A DNA stretch of 64,000 bases from Paraburkholderia fungorum (GTDB lineage: Bacteria > Pseudomonadota > Gammaproteobacteria > Burkholderiales > Burkholderiaceae). The notes beneath the pieces were generated by a model. That model did no database searches, was not told where the DNA came from, and saw only the letters and a program-made list of their open reading frames with translations. The stretch lies in contig NZ_CADFGE010000006.1 of NCBI RefSeq assembly GCF_902833645.1, positions 62,001-126,000 on the forward strand, written 5' to 3'. The position numbers and the translations under genes are program-made. Positions 17,448 to 26,158 of the stretch are shown one piece after another. Every line of letters starts with the position of its first letter. Position 1 is the stretch's first letter.

Positions 17448-18278
17448 ATGACTGAACGTCTGCAAGGTCAGGTCGCGCTGATTACCGGCGCCGCCAGCGG
17501 CATCGGCGCGGCGGCGGCCCGGCGCATGTCGGCGGAGGGCGCCACGCTCGTGCTGGCCGATATCGACGCCGACGGTGGCGCTTCTCTGGCGCGCGAACTG
17601 GCGAACGCATCGTTCGTGCGCACCGACGTGAGCGTTGAAGCACAGGTCGCTCAGGCGGTCGAGCATGCAGTGCAACGGCATGGCCGGCTCGACTGCATGG
17701 TGAACAACGCGGGACTGGTGGGCGCGTTCGGCTCGATCCTCGATACCGACGCGATCGCCTGGCACGCCACGCTTGCTGTGCTGCTCGATAGCGTGTTTTA
17801 CGGCATCAAGCACGCCGCTCGGGCGATGGTGCGGCAAAAGAGCGGCTGCATTCTCTCGGTGGCGAGTACTGCCGGCGTGATCGGCGGCCTCGGGCCGCAT
17901 GCGTACACCACAGCTAAACACGGTGTAATCGGGCTCACGCGATCAGCGGCCTCGGAACTCGCGCCTCACGGTGTGCGCGTCAACGCGGTGGCGCCGGGAA
18001 CAACCGTCACCAACATGATCGTGCAGGGCCGCGGCAGTCTCGAAGCGGCGCTCGACGCGGCGGCCGCGGCATCGCCGCTCGGTACGCCGCTGATGCCGGA
18101 GGAAATCGCGGCAGCGCTCGTCTACCTGGCGAGTGACGATGCGCGCCATGTCACCGCGCATACGCTGGTCATCGATTCTGGCGTGACGGTGGCGGGCGCC
18201 ACCGGCAGTGGCCAGTTTCATCAGCGCGCGGCGGGTTTCATGGGCCGCATGCCGGAAGCAGTAGAGCGGACAGATTGA
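17448..18278 (+). CDS. short-chain dehydrogenase/reductase
   Basis: 276 aa SDR: ITGAASGIGAAAARR, NNAG at residues 84-87, SVASTAG and YTTAK catalytic residues. The C-terminus is about 25 residues longer than its neighbours (GSGQFHQRAAGFMGRMPEAVERTD). A 172 bp spacer with a short tandem repeat follows before the amidohydrolase gene, the largest gap in this operon, so a second promoter there is possible but none is obvious. Confidence 0.85.
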   Translation: MTERLQGQVALITGAASGIGAAAARRMSAEGATLVLADIDADGGASLARELANASFVRTDVSVEAQVAQAVEHAVQRHGRLDCMVNNAGLVGAFGSILDTDAIAWHATLAVLLDSVFYGIKHAARAMVRQKSGCILSVASTAGVIGGLGPHAYTTAKHGVIGLTRSAASELAPHGVRVNAVAPGTTVTNMIVQGRGSLEAALDAAAAASPLGTPLMPEEIAAALVYLASDDARHVTAHTLVIDSGVTVAGATGSGQFHQRAAGFMGRMPEAVERTD

Positions 18279-18377
18279 ATTAATCAGACAGAGCGCGCCG
18301 CGCTGACGTGTCGTGCGCGCATTTTGAACCTCGCGCCGCGGCCCGCATGATATGCGCGCAGCGACGGCGTCGATGAA

Positions 18378-18413
18378 CGGCCATAAGCGGCCATAAGCGG
18401 CCATAAGCGGCCC
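18378..18413 (+). repeat. 10-bp tandem repeat CGGCCATAAG, 3 copies plus a partial fourth
   Basis: Exact head-to-tail copies at 18378-18387, 18388-18397 and 18398-18407, then a partial copy to 18413. It lies in the spacer upstream of the amidohydrolase gene. Looks like replication-slippage sequence; no regulatory role is evident. Confidence 0.85.
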
Positions 18414-18450
18414 TACCCAGCCATCCCCCGCCATACCAGGAGAACGACCC

Positions 18451-19476
18451 ATGCTGATCGACGTCCACGCCCATCTTTTCACCCCTGCGATGCTCAAGCG
18501 TCATGAATTCTGGGGCCCATTCATGAAGACCAAAGGCCTGACCGTGGGTCATTTTTCACTCGGCACGACGCAACCGTCAAAAGCGCGCGACGACGACGAA
18601 GCCGAGGCGAATCTGCTCGCACGCATGACTCACGAAGCGCGCCGCAAGCTGATGACCGAGCGCGGGGTCGACAAGCTGGTGCTGTCCACGCCGTCGCATG
18701 CGTTCATGTACTGGGCCGGCGAATTCGGCGACGAATACGCGCGTATCTGTAACGACGAGCTCTCGGCCTTCTGCGCCAAGGACCCGGAACATTTCGCGTT
18801 CTGGGCGCATGCGAATCTCGCCAACCCGGCCGAGGCCGCACGCGAAATCGAGCGCGCGGTGACGCAGCTCGGCGCCAGGGGTGTGTGCGTGGGCGGCGCC
18901 AATTTCAATGGTCTCGAAGCGTATAGCGAAGAACTGTTTCCGGTGTGGGAACAACTCGAAAAGCTCGATGCGCCGATCATGGTGCACGGCTTCAACCAGT
19001 CTATCTACTGGGGCGAAAAGCATACCGACGACAGGTTCGAGACCACCTCGATTGTCGGCGACTGCTTCGACGAAACGCTGTTTTTCTGGAATTTGATCAA
19101 CGGCGGCGCATTGGACACGTTTCCCGGCTTGAAGACCTACATCACGCATGCGGGCGGCATGGCGATTTTCCAGCTTGGACGCCTGAACGATCTCAATCGC
19201 GTGATGGCGCCGGATTCGCGCAACAAGCGTCCCGTGATGGAGTATCTGCCGAACTTCTATTTCGACCTCGATGTGCACGCGACCGGTTTGCGGCGCGGCG
19301 TGGTGGAGGTGGTAGGGGTGGACAACCTTCTGTACGGCACGAATTTCGGCGGCGCGTATGAGCACGGCGATCTGACCGAAGGCCTCGGACTCTCCGAAAC
19401 GGATCGCGAGAAAATCCGCAGCGGCAACGCCATCAAGCTGTTGAAGCTTGACGTCAGCGAGCAGGTCGCTGCCTGA
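18451..19476 (+). CDS. amidohydrolase-2 (ACMSD/LigY-like) family protein
   Basis: 341 aa TIM-barrel metal hydrolase or decarboxylase of the amidohydrolase_2 family. Metal ligands visible: HAH at residues 6-8, His in IMVHGFNQ, and His in YITHAGG. The position usually holding the last metal Asp (GSDYP in relatives) reads YGTNFGG, an Asn. A paralogue at 37.4 kb (360 aa) shares the whole pattern, including that Asn. Enzymes of this family decarboxylate aromatic acids or hydrolyse C-C bonds in ring-cleavage products. The start at 18451 follows AGGAGAACGACC. Downstream are the two Rieske-family genes. Confidence 0.82.
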   Translation: MLIDVHAHLFTPAMLKRHEFWGPFMKTKGLTVGHFSLGTTQPSKARDDDEAEANLLARMTHEARRKLMTERGVDKLVLSTPSHAFMYWAGEFGDEYARICNDELSAFCAKDPEHFAFWAHANLANPAEAAREIERAVTQLGARGVCVGGANFNGLEAYSEELFPVWEQLEKLDAPIMVHGFNQSIYWGEKHTDDRFETTSIVGDCFDETLFFWNLINGGALDTFPGLKTYITHAGGMAIFQLGRLNDLNRVMAPDSRNKRPVMEYLPNFYFDLDVHATGLRRGVVEVVGVDNLLYGTNFGGAYEHGDLTEGLGLSETDREKIRSGNAIKLLKLDVSEQVAA

Positions 19477-19587
19477 AGCGCTGGCGCAGGGAAAAGCGCA
19501 ACACGCAAGGAAGGCTGCAACGCGAGCCGGTGCGATGCGCTGTTGCGCCGCGCCGGCGACACTCGATAAAAAGACGGAGACATGCGT

Positions 19588-20532
19588 ATGACGACAGGCA
19601 ACTGGTGGGCGGCGGCCCTTCGCGAATCGGTGAACAGCGAGAAGCCGCTCGCGGTCGTGTGCAATGGTGAGGCGCTGGTGCTGTTTCGCAATGCGGCGGG
19701 CGAACTTTGCGCGCTTGAGGATCGGTGTCCGCATCGGCGCGTGCCGCTTGCACTGGGGACGGTCACGCCGAAGGGGCTGCAATGCGGTTACCACGGCTGG
19801 ACCTTCAATGGCACGACCGGCATGTGCACGACGATTCCGAATCTGCGTGAGGACGAGCGCGTGCCGTCGCGTTACGGTGCGCGTGCCTACCGGGTTGCCG
19901 AAAGCCATGGCTTCGTGCACGTGTGGTTAGGCGAGGGCAGCCCCGACGACGCGCCGCTGCCGGGCGCGGACTATCAACCGCGGAGCAGCGAGTTCAGCGG
20001 CGCGGCGGTGGCCAATATCGCCCACGATGAATATCTCGCGGCGATGCTCGACGGTCCCGAATGCCTGCTCGAATTCGGCAGCGTACGCATGACCGATTTC
20101 TTCCTCGGCGATCCACGTCTGGAAGCAGGGCGTCTCGTGGTCGATCGCGGTGCGGTATGGAGGACGCGGATGCTGCCGCCGGCTTTCGTGATCGATCATC
20201 CGCTGATTGTGCGCACGGCGGTACCGCTCGAGGGCGGCACGATCCGTGTCGATCTGCTCGATGCGGATGAGGCGCCGCTCGTGAGCGTGTCCATCGCCTC
20301 CAGCGCCAATCGGCGCGGCACCACCAGCCTGTGCTGGCGAGGCTTCAGACACGATACGCGGGTGGCCGGCGCGCCGCTTCGCTGGCATCTCGCCCGGGCT
20401 CGCGCACGCGCGCCGTTCCGGATCCATTCAACGATCGACGGCGCCGCGCTGGCTGCGTTGTTGGTGGCGCCGTCGCGCGATCTGGCCGCGGCACGCGCCG
20501 CGCGGTGTGCGCCGCTGAGCGAGGCCGCCTGA
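19588..20532 (+). CDS. Rieske 2Fe-2S protein with degenerate catalytic iron site (split oxygenase, electron-transfer half)
   Basis: 314 aa. The N-terminal Rieske domain is complete: Cys47-Pro-His49 and Cys66-x2-His69 (CPHRRVPL, CGYHGWTF), in the vanillate O-demethylase style. The C-terminal domain keeps length for a Rieske oxygenase alpha fold, but the mononuclear iron motif is lost: where the next gene has D161, H164 and H169, this protein has Asn143, His146 and Ala151 (VANIAHDEYLAAML). The start at 19588 is chosen because GGAGA lies 7 nt upstream; the ATG at 19582 is only 1 nt from it. The gene is 33 bp upstream of a Rieske-less partner. I infer that this subunit carries electrons and the partner holds the catalytic iron. 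Confidence 0.82.
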   Translation: MTTGNWWAAALRESVNSEKPLAVVCNGEALVLFRNAAGELCALEDRCPHRRVPLALGTVTPKGLQCGYHGWTFNGTTGMCTTIPNLREDERVPSRYGARAYRVAESHGFVHVWLGEGSPDDAPLPGADYQPRSSEFSGAAVANIAHDEYLAAMLDGPECLLEFGSVRMTDFFLGDPRLEAGRLVVDRGAVWRTRMLPPAFVIDHPLIVRTAVPLEGGTIRVDLLDADEAPLVSVSIASSANRRGTTSLCWRGFRHDTRVAGAPLRWHLARARARAPFRIHSTIDGAALAALLVAPSRDLAAARAARCAPLSEAA

Positions 20533-20565
20533 GCTGCTTTCCATTTCGACAAGGAGCATCACAAG

Positions 20566-21636
20566 ATGAATGCCGTCACTGAAACGCTCGCCGCCGATAC
20601 GGCCAATGCCGCGGCCTCCGCGGCCGCCACGTCGCCCAGATCGGCGCGCCGCGACTGGACTCCACTCAACTACGATCTGCGCGACACCTGGTTCCCGGTC
20701 TCCCATAGCCGCGACGTGACGGAGAAGCCGATTCGTCGCATCGTCCACTCGCAGCCCTATTTTCTTTGGCGCGACCACGCAGGTAAGCCGCGCGCCGCCG
20801 AGTTTCGTCCCGAGCAGCTCGAACAGCACCGTGCGCAGGCTAGTGCGTTCACCGGTGGCTCGGGTTTCTATCCGGCGGTGGAACGCTATGGCTATATCTG
20901 GTCGTGGTACGGCAATCCGGATAACGCCGACGAGCAATTGCTGCCGCACATTCCTTTTCTGCCGCTCGACGGCAGCCTGCCCGGTTACACGCAACGCACG
21001 GTGCGCTTCGATTCGACTTCGGCGCTTTCAATCGAGAACCTGATCGACCTCACGCATGCCGATTTTCTGCACGCGAATACGATCGGCGACGGCACCTCCG
21101 AGTCCGACATTGTCGAAACGGAATGGACCTCGGAGACGGTCACGCGCACCCGCATCGTCACGCAGAAGTCGGTGGCGCCGATCATGCGCTGGGTCGGCGG
21201 CGTACGCGCGAAGTACCAGGATTTCCGTGCGGTGCTGCACGTGCATTTGCGCAGCAACGTGTGCATTTCCTATCCGCGCTTCAGGCCCGGCTACGACGTG
21301 CCGAACCTGCAGCCGTTCGTGCCGGTGGGCCGCCATCGCTCGCGCTGCGACGTCACCTTCAATACGACCGCCGCACCCATTCCACTGCGTTATGTGATGC
21401 CGCGAATCGCGTTCGTGATCCAGCCGCAGGACAACTCGGTGATCCGGCCGCAGAACGAGCGCTATTTCGATCCGGACGAGCGCCTCGATCTGCATTCGCG
21501 TTTCGATGCACCGGGAACGCGCTACCGTTTCCTGATGGATCAACTGGTGCAGCGGCAGGCGCGCGGCGACTTCTCATACGGATCGGACGCCGAACCGGGA
21601 CGTGATATTCGTGCGCTGCTGGGGATGGTGGATTGA
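20566..21636 (+). CDS. Rieske-less oxygenase catalytic subunit (split oxygenase, iron-site half)
   Basis: 356 aa. Fold cues of Rieske non-heme iron oxygenases are clear (DLRDTWFPVSHSRDV, YFLWRDHAGKP, VERYGYIWSWYG), and the mononuclear iron motif is intact: Asp161, His164 and His169 in NLIDLTHADFLH. Between residues 70 and 110, where CxH and CxxH should lie, there are no cysteines, and the segment is about 25 residues shorter than in relatives. The only cysteines are far downstream. By itself it could not receive electrons. The upstream neighbour has the opposite defect, so the two probably form one enzyme. The first 29 residues are Ala-rich and probably disordered. Last gene of the operon; the next gene is convergent. 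Confidence 0.85.
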   Translation: MNAVTETLAADTANAAASAAATSPRSARRDWTPLNYDLRDTWFPVSHSRDVTEKPIRRIVHSQPYFLWRDHAGKPRAAEFRPEQLEQHRAQASAFTGGSGFYPAVERYGYIWSWYGNPDNADEQLLPHIPFLPLDGSLPGYTQRTVRFDSTSALSIENLIDLTHADFLHANTIGDGTSESDIVETEWTSETVTRTRIVTQKSVAPIMRWVGGVRAKYQDFRAVLHVHLRSNVCISYPRFRPGYDVPNLQPFVPVGRHRSRCDVTFNTTAAPIPLRYVMPRIAFVIQPQDNSVIRPQNERYFDPDERLDLHSRFDAPGTRYRFLMDQLVQRQARGDFSYGSDAEPGRDIRALLGMVD

Positions 21637-21720
21637 GCGGGCTTCGCGAACGCTGAAGCGGGAGCAGGCGCGCTGCGTGACGTTCGCATCCGCGCTTGCA
21701 TGCCGCATGCCGCGCTAGCG

Positions 21721-22590
21721 TTATCGCATCTGGACGAAATCGCGGCAGCGCACGAAGAACGGATGGGTCTGATCCGCGAAGGCCTGCAACACGTCGAAAT
21801 GGTCGCAGTCGTCGATACGGTAATACGGCATGAAACGCCGAGCCTTTCCGAATGCCGTTTCGTAAGCGCGAGCCTGCTGATGAAACGCCGGCGTCTCGAT
21901 GCCGCCCACGGCGATCAATTGCGGCGCGTCGGTCGCGGGCGGATGCCGTAATGCACTCACGGCGCGCGCCTGTTCACGATCGAGTTGCAAGCCTTCGTTG
22001 ATCGAGGTTTCGCACAGCGGTTCCAGGTCGAACAGTGCCGAGATCAGGATCGCGCCGCTGAGCATCTGCTTCGGCAGATCGTCGCCGAGCGCATCCCAAT
22101 GCGTCGCTATCATTCGCGACGCGAGGTGGCCGCCCGCCGAATGGCCACTGACGAACCAGCGCTCGCGCGAGCAGCCGAGTTCGCCCGCATGACGCCACAG
22201 CCATGCAAGCGCCCGTTGCGACTGCGCGACGATTTCGTCGACTGACACGGCCGGACACAACGTATAGTTCACCAGCACGACCGATATGCCTTCGGCCACG
22301 AACGGCTCGGCCACGAAGCTATAGACCGACTTGTCGCCGCGCTGCCAGAAGCCGCCGTGAAAGAAAATCAGCAGCGGTGCGTCGGCGGACGCTGCAGGAA
22401 AGTAGTCCAGACGATCCCGCGGCCCCGGACCGTATACGACATTTAGTTGCGCGCGAGGCGAGCGGCGGAACGCGGCCGAACGCGACAGCCATGCTTGCAG
22501 CAGGTTCGCTTCGAAATCGGGGCGCAGCAGACGCATGTTGTACTGCGCCTCGAGTTCAGCGGAAAGCGGAGTCGTCGTGGACGGTTTCAT
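21721..22590 (-). CDS. alpha/beta hydrolase (HSL or kynurenine formamidase type)
   Basis: 289 aa. HGG oxyanion motif (LIFFHGGFWQRG), nucleophile elbow GHSAGG with Ser, and a C-terminal His in DHFDVLQ; the acid is probably the Asp in RIDDCDH or a nearby one. Family members hydrolyse esters or amides of small aromatic or terpenoid compounds. It is the last gene of a minus-strand unit, 7 bp after the TPP-binding subunit. Role in the pathway unknown. Confidence 0.83.
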   Translation of the reverse strand: MKPSTTTPLSAELEAQYNMRLLRPDFEANLLQAWLSRSAAFRRSPRAQLNVVYGPGPRDRLDYFPAASADAPLLIFFHGGFWQRGDKSVYSFVAEPFVAEGISVVLVNYTLCPAVSVDEIVAQSQRALAWLWRHAGELGCSRERWFVSGHSAGGHLASRMIATHWDALGDDLPKQMLSGAILISALFDLEPLCETSINEGLQLDREQARAVSALRHPPATDAPQLIAVGGIETPAFHQQARAYETAFGKARRFMPYYRIDDCDHFDVLQAFADQTHPFFVRCRDFVQMR

Positions 22591-22597
22591 AGCCTGA

Positions 22598-23191
22598 TCA
22601 CAGCAAAGCGAAGCCGAGCGCCTGACGGAAGCGATTTTTCACGAAGACGCCATCGCGCGACGGCAACGCACGTGGCAACTCGTCCGCTTTGACATGCACC
22701 TGCGCGAAGTTCAGACCCGCTCGCGCGTTGATCCGCCCGGCTAGCGCCTCGACGTCGTCGAGCGAGTGAATTTCCGCAGCCTGCTCGATGCCGCATGCGC
22801 GAGCCACCTGCGCGAGCCTGGTCCCAAGACTGCTATGGCTGCGCTGCATGCCTGTCTCACCGAAATGGCCGTTGTCCAGTACGACCACGGACAGATTGGG
22901 CGGCTGCTGTGCGCCGGCGGTCGCGAGGCTGCCGACGCCCATCAACTGCTCGCCGTCACCGGTAATCGCCAGCACGGGGCGATCGGGTTGCGCGAGTGCG
23001 AGGCCCAACGCGATCGAGGTCGAGCCGCCCATTGCGCCCCAGAGATAGAAGTAGCGCTCCGAGTCGCCGGAAGCAAAGACGTCGTAGGTCGGCGACCCGA
23101 GACCCGTGACCACCAGTGCGTTCGGGCATAGCGCGAGCAGCCGTGCGACAAACTCGCGGCGATCGATCGAGGCGGAAGATGAGGTGTTCAT
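22598..23191 (-). CDS. TPP-dependent decarboxylase, C-terminal (PP-domain) subunit
   Basis: 197 aa. The thiamine pyrophosphate/Mg motif starts GDGEQLMGVGSL and ends LDNGHFGETG, with the expected spacing, as in the small subunit of sulfopyruvate decarboxylase (ComE) or the C-terminal half of phosphonopyruvate decarboxylase. The start at 23191 gives an ATGA overlap with the upstream subunit; a GTG at 23203 would overlap more. With its partner it forms a complete TPP enzyme that probably decarboxylates a 2-oxo acid released from ring or side-chain cleavage. Confidence 0.86.
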   Translation of the reverse strand: MNTSSSASIDRREFVARLLALCPNALVVTGLGSPTYDVFASGDSERYFYLWGAMGGSTSIALGLALAQPDRPVLAITGDGEQLMGVGSLATAGAQQPPNLSVVVLDNGHFGETGMQRSHSSLGTRLAQVARACGIEQAAEIHSLDDVEALAGRINARAGLNFAQVHVKADELPRALPSRDGVFVKNRFRQALGFALL

Positions 23192-23724
23192 TTGCGTTCC
23201 CACTGTTTGCGTCCGATGAGGCGCTGCGACAGCAGCACGGCGACCTGCTGACCGCCTTCGAAGGCGGCGTCGAGTCCGGCGGCCACCATGTCTTCGACTT
23301 CGTCAGGTGTCGAAGCGCGCAATACGGTGATTCCCATCAGTTCGAGCGCCGCCTGGGTCGCCCGGCCCATCGGGCATTGCCATGGGTTGAACTCGGCATA
23401 CTCGCCGCGCATCGTCACGAGCGTCAGAAACGGGAAGCGGCAACTTTGCAACAGCGAGAACATGTTCACGCAATTGCCGACGCCGCTGCTCTGCATCAGC
23501 AGCACCGCGCGCTGGCCGCCGAGCCACGCGCCACTCGTGAGCGCGACGCCTTCCTCTTCGGTGGTGAGCACGATGTCGCGCATCTGCGGGTCCTGCTGGA
23601 CGCGGCGGATCACGTGCGCGTGGCCGGCATCCGGCACATAGGCGACCTGGCGCACGTCGCCGCGCTTCAGAATGGAGAAAATGCTCTCCTGCCAGTTCAG
23701 TACTGGCGACTCGGTTGTACTCAT
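23188..23724 (-). CDS. TPP-dependent decarboxylase, N-terminal (PYR-domain) subunit
   Basis: 178 aa matching the PYR domain of two-subunit 2-oxo acid decarboxylases (ComD type): YVPDAGHAHVIRRV, the conserved Glu in LTTEEEGVALTSGAWLGG that activates TPP, and LMQSSGVGNCVNMFSLL. It precedes and overlaps the PP-domain gene. A 122 bp spacer separates it from the aldehyde dehydrogenase gene upstream, still on the same strand. Decarboxylase to aldehyde, then aldehyde dehydrogenase, would be a coherent pair of steps. Confidence 0.86.
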   Translation of the reverse strand: MSTTESPVLNWQESIFSILKRGDVRQVAYVPDAGHAHVIRRVQQDPQMRDIVLTTEEEGVALTSGAWLGGQRAVLLMQSSGVGNCVNMFSLLQSCRFPFLTLVTMRGEYAEFNPWQCPMGRATQAALELMGITVLRASTPDEVEDMVAAGLDAAFEGGQQVAVLLSQRLIGRKQWERK

Positions 23725-23846
23725 GTCTCCTCGTCAATCCGTGAATGTGTAGCGCTATGCTAGGGCGAGAGGCGGGTGCCACGCCAATAACAAAGGTTGC
23801 TGGTGATATCAGCTTTTGGCATGGACGGGCACAAGGCCTCGCGCCT

Positions 23847-25325
23847 TCAGCGCATCACGAACGGATTTGCGCTGCCCGCACCCGTGTTGATCCACACGCT
23901 CTTGGTTTGCAGGTACTCGTGGATCGCCTGGGCGCCGTTTTCACGCCCCAGCCCCGAGTCTTTATAGCCGCCGAAGGGCGACATGAAACTGACCGCACGA
24001 TAGGCATTGACCCAGACCGTGCCGGCTTGCAACCGCTCCGACACACGAAATGCGCGGCCCATGTCCGAGGTCCAGACTCCCGAGCCAAGTCCGAAGCGTA
24101 CGTCGTTGGCAATGCGCAGCGCGTCGTCTTCGTCGCGGAAGCGAATGATCGACAGCACCGGACCGAACACCTCTTCCTGGGCGATGCGCATGCTGTTATC
24201 GACGTCGCCAAAAATAGTCGGTTCGACGAACCAGCCGCGTCCGCATTCGGGCCGCGTGCCGGCCGCGCCGCCGAGCAGGAGCGTCGCGCCCTCGCTCTGC
24301 GCAGTGTCGATGTAACGCAACACCTTGTCGTATTGCGGGCGCGTGGTGATCGGGCCGACCTGCGTATCCATCGACATGGGATCGCCCATGCGCGCCGTGC
24401 GGGCGAGATTCAATAGTCGTTCGACGAATGTGTCGTAGATCGTGTCCTGCAGCAGCAGCCGTGACCCGGCGATGCAGGTTTGCCCGGTCGCGGCGAAGAT
24501 GCCGGCGACCGCGCCGTTGACCGCGTCGTCGAGATTCGCGTCGGCGAACACGATGTTCGGCGACTTGCCGCCCAACTCCAGACTCACGTGCTTGAAGTGG
24601 CGTGCGGCGGCTTCATTGATCGCGCGGCCGGTGCTGTCCGCGCCGGTGAAGGTGATTTTGCGCACCAGCGGATGTTCGACGAGCGCCGCCCCCACGTCGC
24701 GTCCGAAACCGGTCACGACATTGACGACGCCGGGCGGAAAGCCGGCCTCGGCGAACAGTCTGACAAACTCCAGCGTGGACGCCGAGGTGAATTCCGACGG
24801 TTTGATCACGACCGTGCAGCCGGCTGCGAGCGCCGGCGCGATCTTCCATGCCGTGAGCAATAACGGCGAGTTCCACGGCGTAATCGCTGCGACCACGCCG
24901 AGCGGTTCATGGCGCGTGAAGTTGAAGAAGCCCTTTTTATCGAGCGGAATCACGCTGCCTTCGATCTTGTCCGCGAGGCCACCGAAGTAGTAGAACCACT
25001 GCGGGATGTAGTTTAGTTGCCCGGCCATTTCGGCGAGCAGCTTGCCGTTGTCGCGCACTTCGGTGGCGGCAAGCTTTTGCGCGTCGCGCGCGATCAGGTC
25101 GCCCAACCGGCGCAACAGCGCGCCGCGCTGCGTCGCCGTCAATTGCGGCCATGCGCCGCTCGTGAAGGCGCGGTGCGCGGCCTGCACGGCAAGATCGGCG
25201 TCGGCGGCGGAGCCTTCGGCGATTTCCGCCCATGCGTCGCCGGTGTAGGGGTTGTGCGATTCGAACCAGCGTTGGTTTTGCGGCGGTGTATCACGGCCGT
25301 CGATGTAATGCACGTAGCGTTGCAT
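23847..25325 (-). CDS. NAD(P)-dependent aldehyde dehydrogenase
   Basis: 492 aa ALDH superfamily enzyme. Landmarks: ITPWNSPLLL, ELGGKSPNIVF with the general-base Glu, GQTCIAGSR with the catalytic Cys near residue 295, and EEVFGPVLSII. The N-terminal YVHYIDGRDTPPQ resembles 5-carboxymethyl-2-hydroxymuconate semialdehyde or similar dehydrogenases. It lies between a FAH gene and the two-subunit TPP decarboxylase on the minus strand, so it may oxidise the aldehyde that enzyme makes. Confidence 0.88.
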   Translation of the reverse strand: MQRYVHYIDGRDTPPQNQRWFESHNPYTGDAWAEIAEGSAADADLAVQAAHRAFTSGAWPQLTATQRGALLRRLGDLIARDAQKLAATEVRDNGKLLAEMAGQLNYIPQWFYYFGGLADKIEGSVIPLDKKGFFNFTRHEPLGVVAAITPWNSPLLLTAWKIAPALAAGCTVVIKPSEFTSASTLEFVRLFAEAGFPPGVVNVVTGFGRDVGAALVEHPLVRKITFTGADSTGRAINEAAARHFKHVSLELGGKSPNIVFADANLDDAVNGAVAGIFAATGQTCIAGSRLLLQDTIYDTFVERLLNLARTARMGDPMSMDTQVGPITTRPQYDKVLRYIDTAQSEGATLLLGGAAGTRPECGRGWFVEPTIFGDVDNSMRIAQEEVFGPVLSIIRFRDEDDALRIANDVRFGLGSGVWTSDMGRAFRVSERLQAGTVWVNAYRAVSFMSPFGGYKDSGLGRENGAQAIHEYLQTKSVWINTGAGSANPFVMR

Positions 25326-25365
25326 GTCGATTCCTGTTTCGAAAGAGGGCGCGCGGTGAACCTGC

Positions 25366-26139
25366 TCAGGCGGCTTCGTCGACGACCGGATTGCTCAGCG
25401 TGCCGATGCCTTCGATGACGATCTCGCAGATGTCGCCGCCATTGAGCGGGCCGACGCCGGAGGGCGTGCCCGTGAGAATCACGTCGCCGGGCAGCAGGGT
25501 GACCGCCTGACTCAGATAGGACACGATGAAGGGCACGGAGAAGAGCAGGTCCGAAGTGTTGCCGTCCTGCCGCTTCTTGCCGTTGACGCTCGACTGCACG
25601 CGCAGATTGCCGGCGTCGAGTCCCGTGGCGATGACGGGCCCAAGTGGGCAAAAAGTATCGAATGCCTTGCCGACCAGCAAACAGCCGTAGCCCATTTCGC
25701 GGTTCTGGATCACGCGCTCGCTGACATCGTTCGCGCAGGTGTAGCCGAAGACGTAGTCGAGCGCATGGGCGATATCGATGCGCCGGCCCTTCTTGCCGAT
25801 TACGATGGCGAGCTCCGCCTCGTGATGAACCACTTGCGCCTCGCGTGGCCGCACGATTGCTTCATCCGGCCCGATCGCAGCCGTGCTCGGCATCATGAAG
25901 AACTGCGGAATCTCGGGCGTCTTTGCACCGGCCTCGGCGATGTGGCCGACGTAGTTCATGCCTACCGCGAACAATCGCGGGGCGGGCAGAGGGCACAGGA
26001 GCATCGCATCGGCGAGCGCATCAATCTGGCCGGCCGGCGCGATGCCGTCGAAGGGCGAACCGCTCAGGCGCTCCAGATGCTCGCCTTCGAGCACACCATA
26101 GTGAACGGCATCATGCAATTGATAGCGGGCGATTTTCAT
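25366..26139 (-). CDS. fumarylacetoacetate hydrolase family protein (2-hydroxyhepta-2,4-diene-1,7-dioate isomerase-like)
   Basis: 257 aa. FAH core with NYVGHIAEAG, VVHHEAELAIVIGKKG (metal Glu residues), YVFGYTCANDVSERV, and LTGTPSGVGPLNGGD. Size and pattern are those of HpcE/HpaG-type isomerase-decarboxylases and related oxo-acid hydrolases. The start at 26139 (MKIARYQLHD) lies at the expected N-terminus. Neighbours are an RraA-like aldolase (19 bp) and an aldehyde dehydrogenase, a set typical of the lower part of meta-cleavage pathways. Confidence 0.88.
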   Translation of the reverse strand: MKIARYQLHDAVHYGVLEGEHLERLSGSPFDGIAPAGQIDALADAMLLCPLPAPRLFAVGMNYVGHIAEAGAKTPEIPQFFMMPSTAAIGPDEAIVRPREAQVVHHEAELAIVIGKKGRRIDIAHALDYVFGYTCANDVSERVIQNREMGYGCLLVGKAFDTFCPLGPVIATGLDAGNLRVQSSVNGKKRQDGNTSDLLFSVPFIVSYLSQAVTLLPGDVILTGTPSGVGPLNGGDICEIVIEGIGTLSNPVVDEAA

Positions 26140-26158
26140 GAGGTGTCCTGGGGGTGCT

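Noticed and set aside
18378..18413. Possible CRISPR array
   Set aside because: Units are 10 bp with no spacers and no cas genes nearby; a simple tandem repeat.
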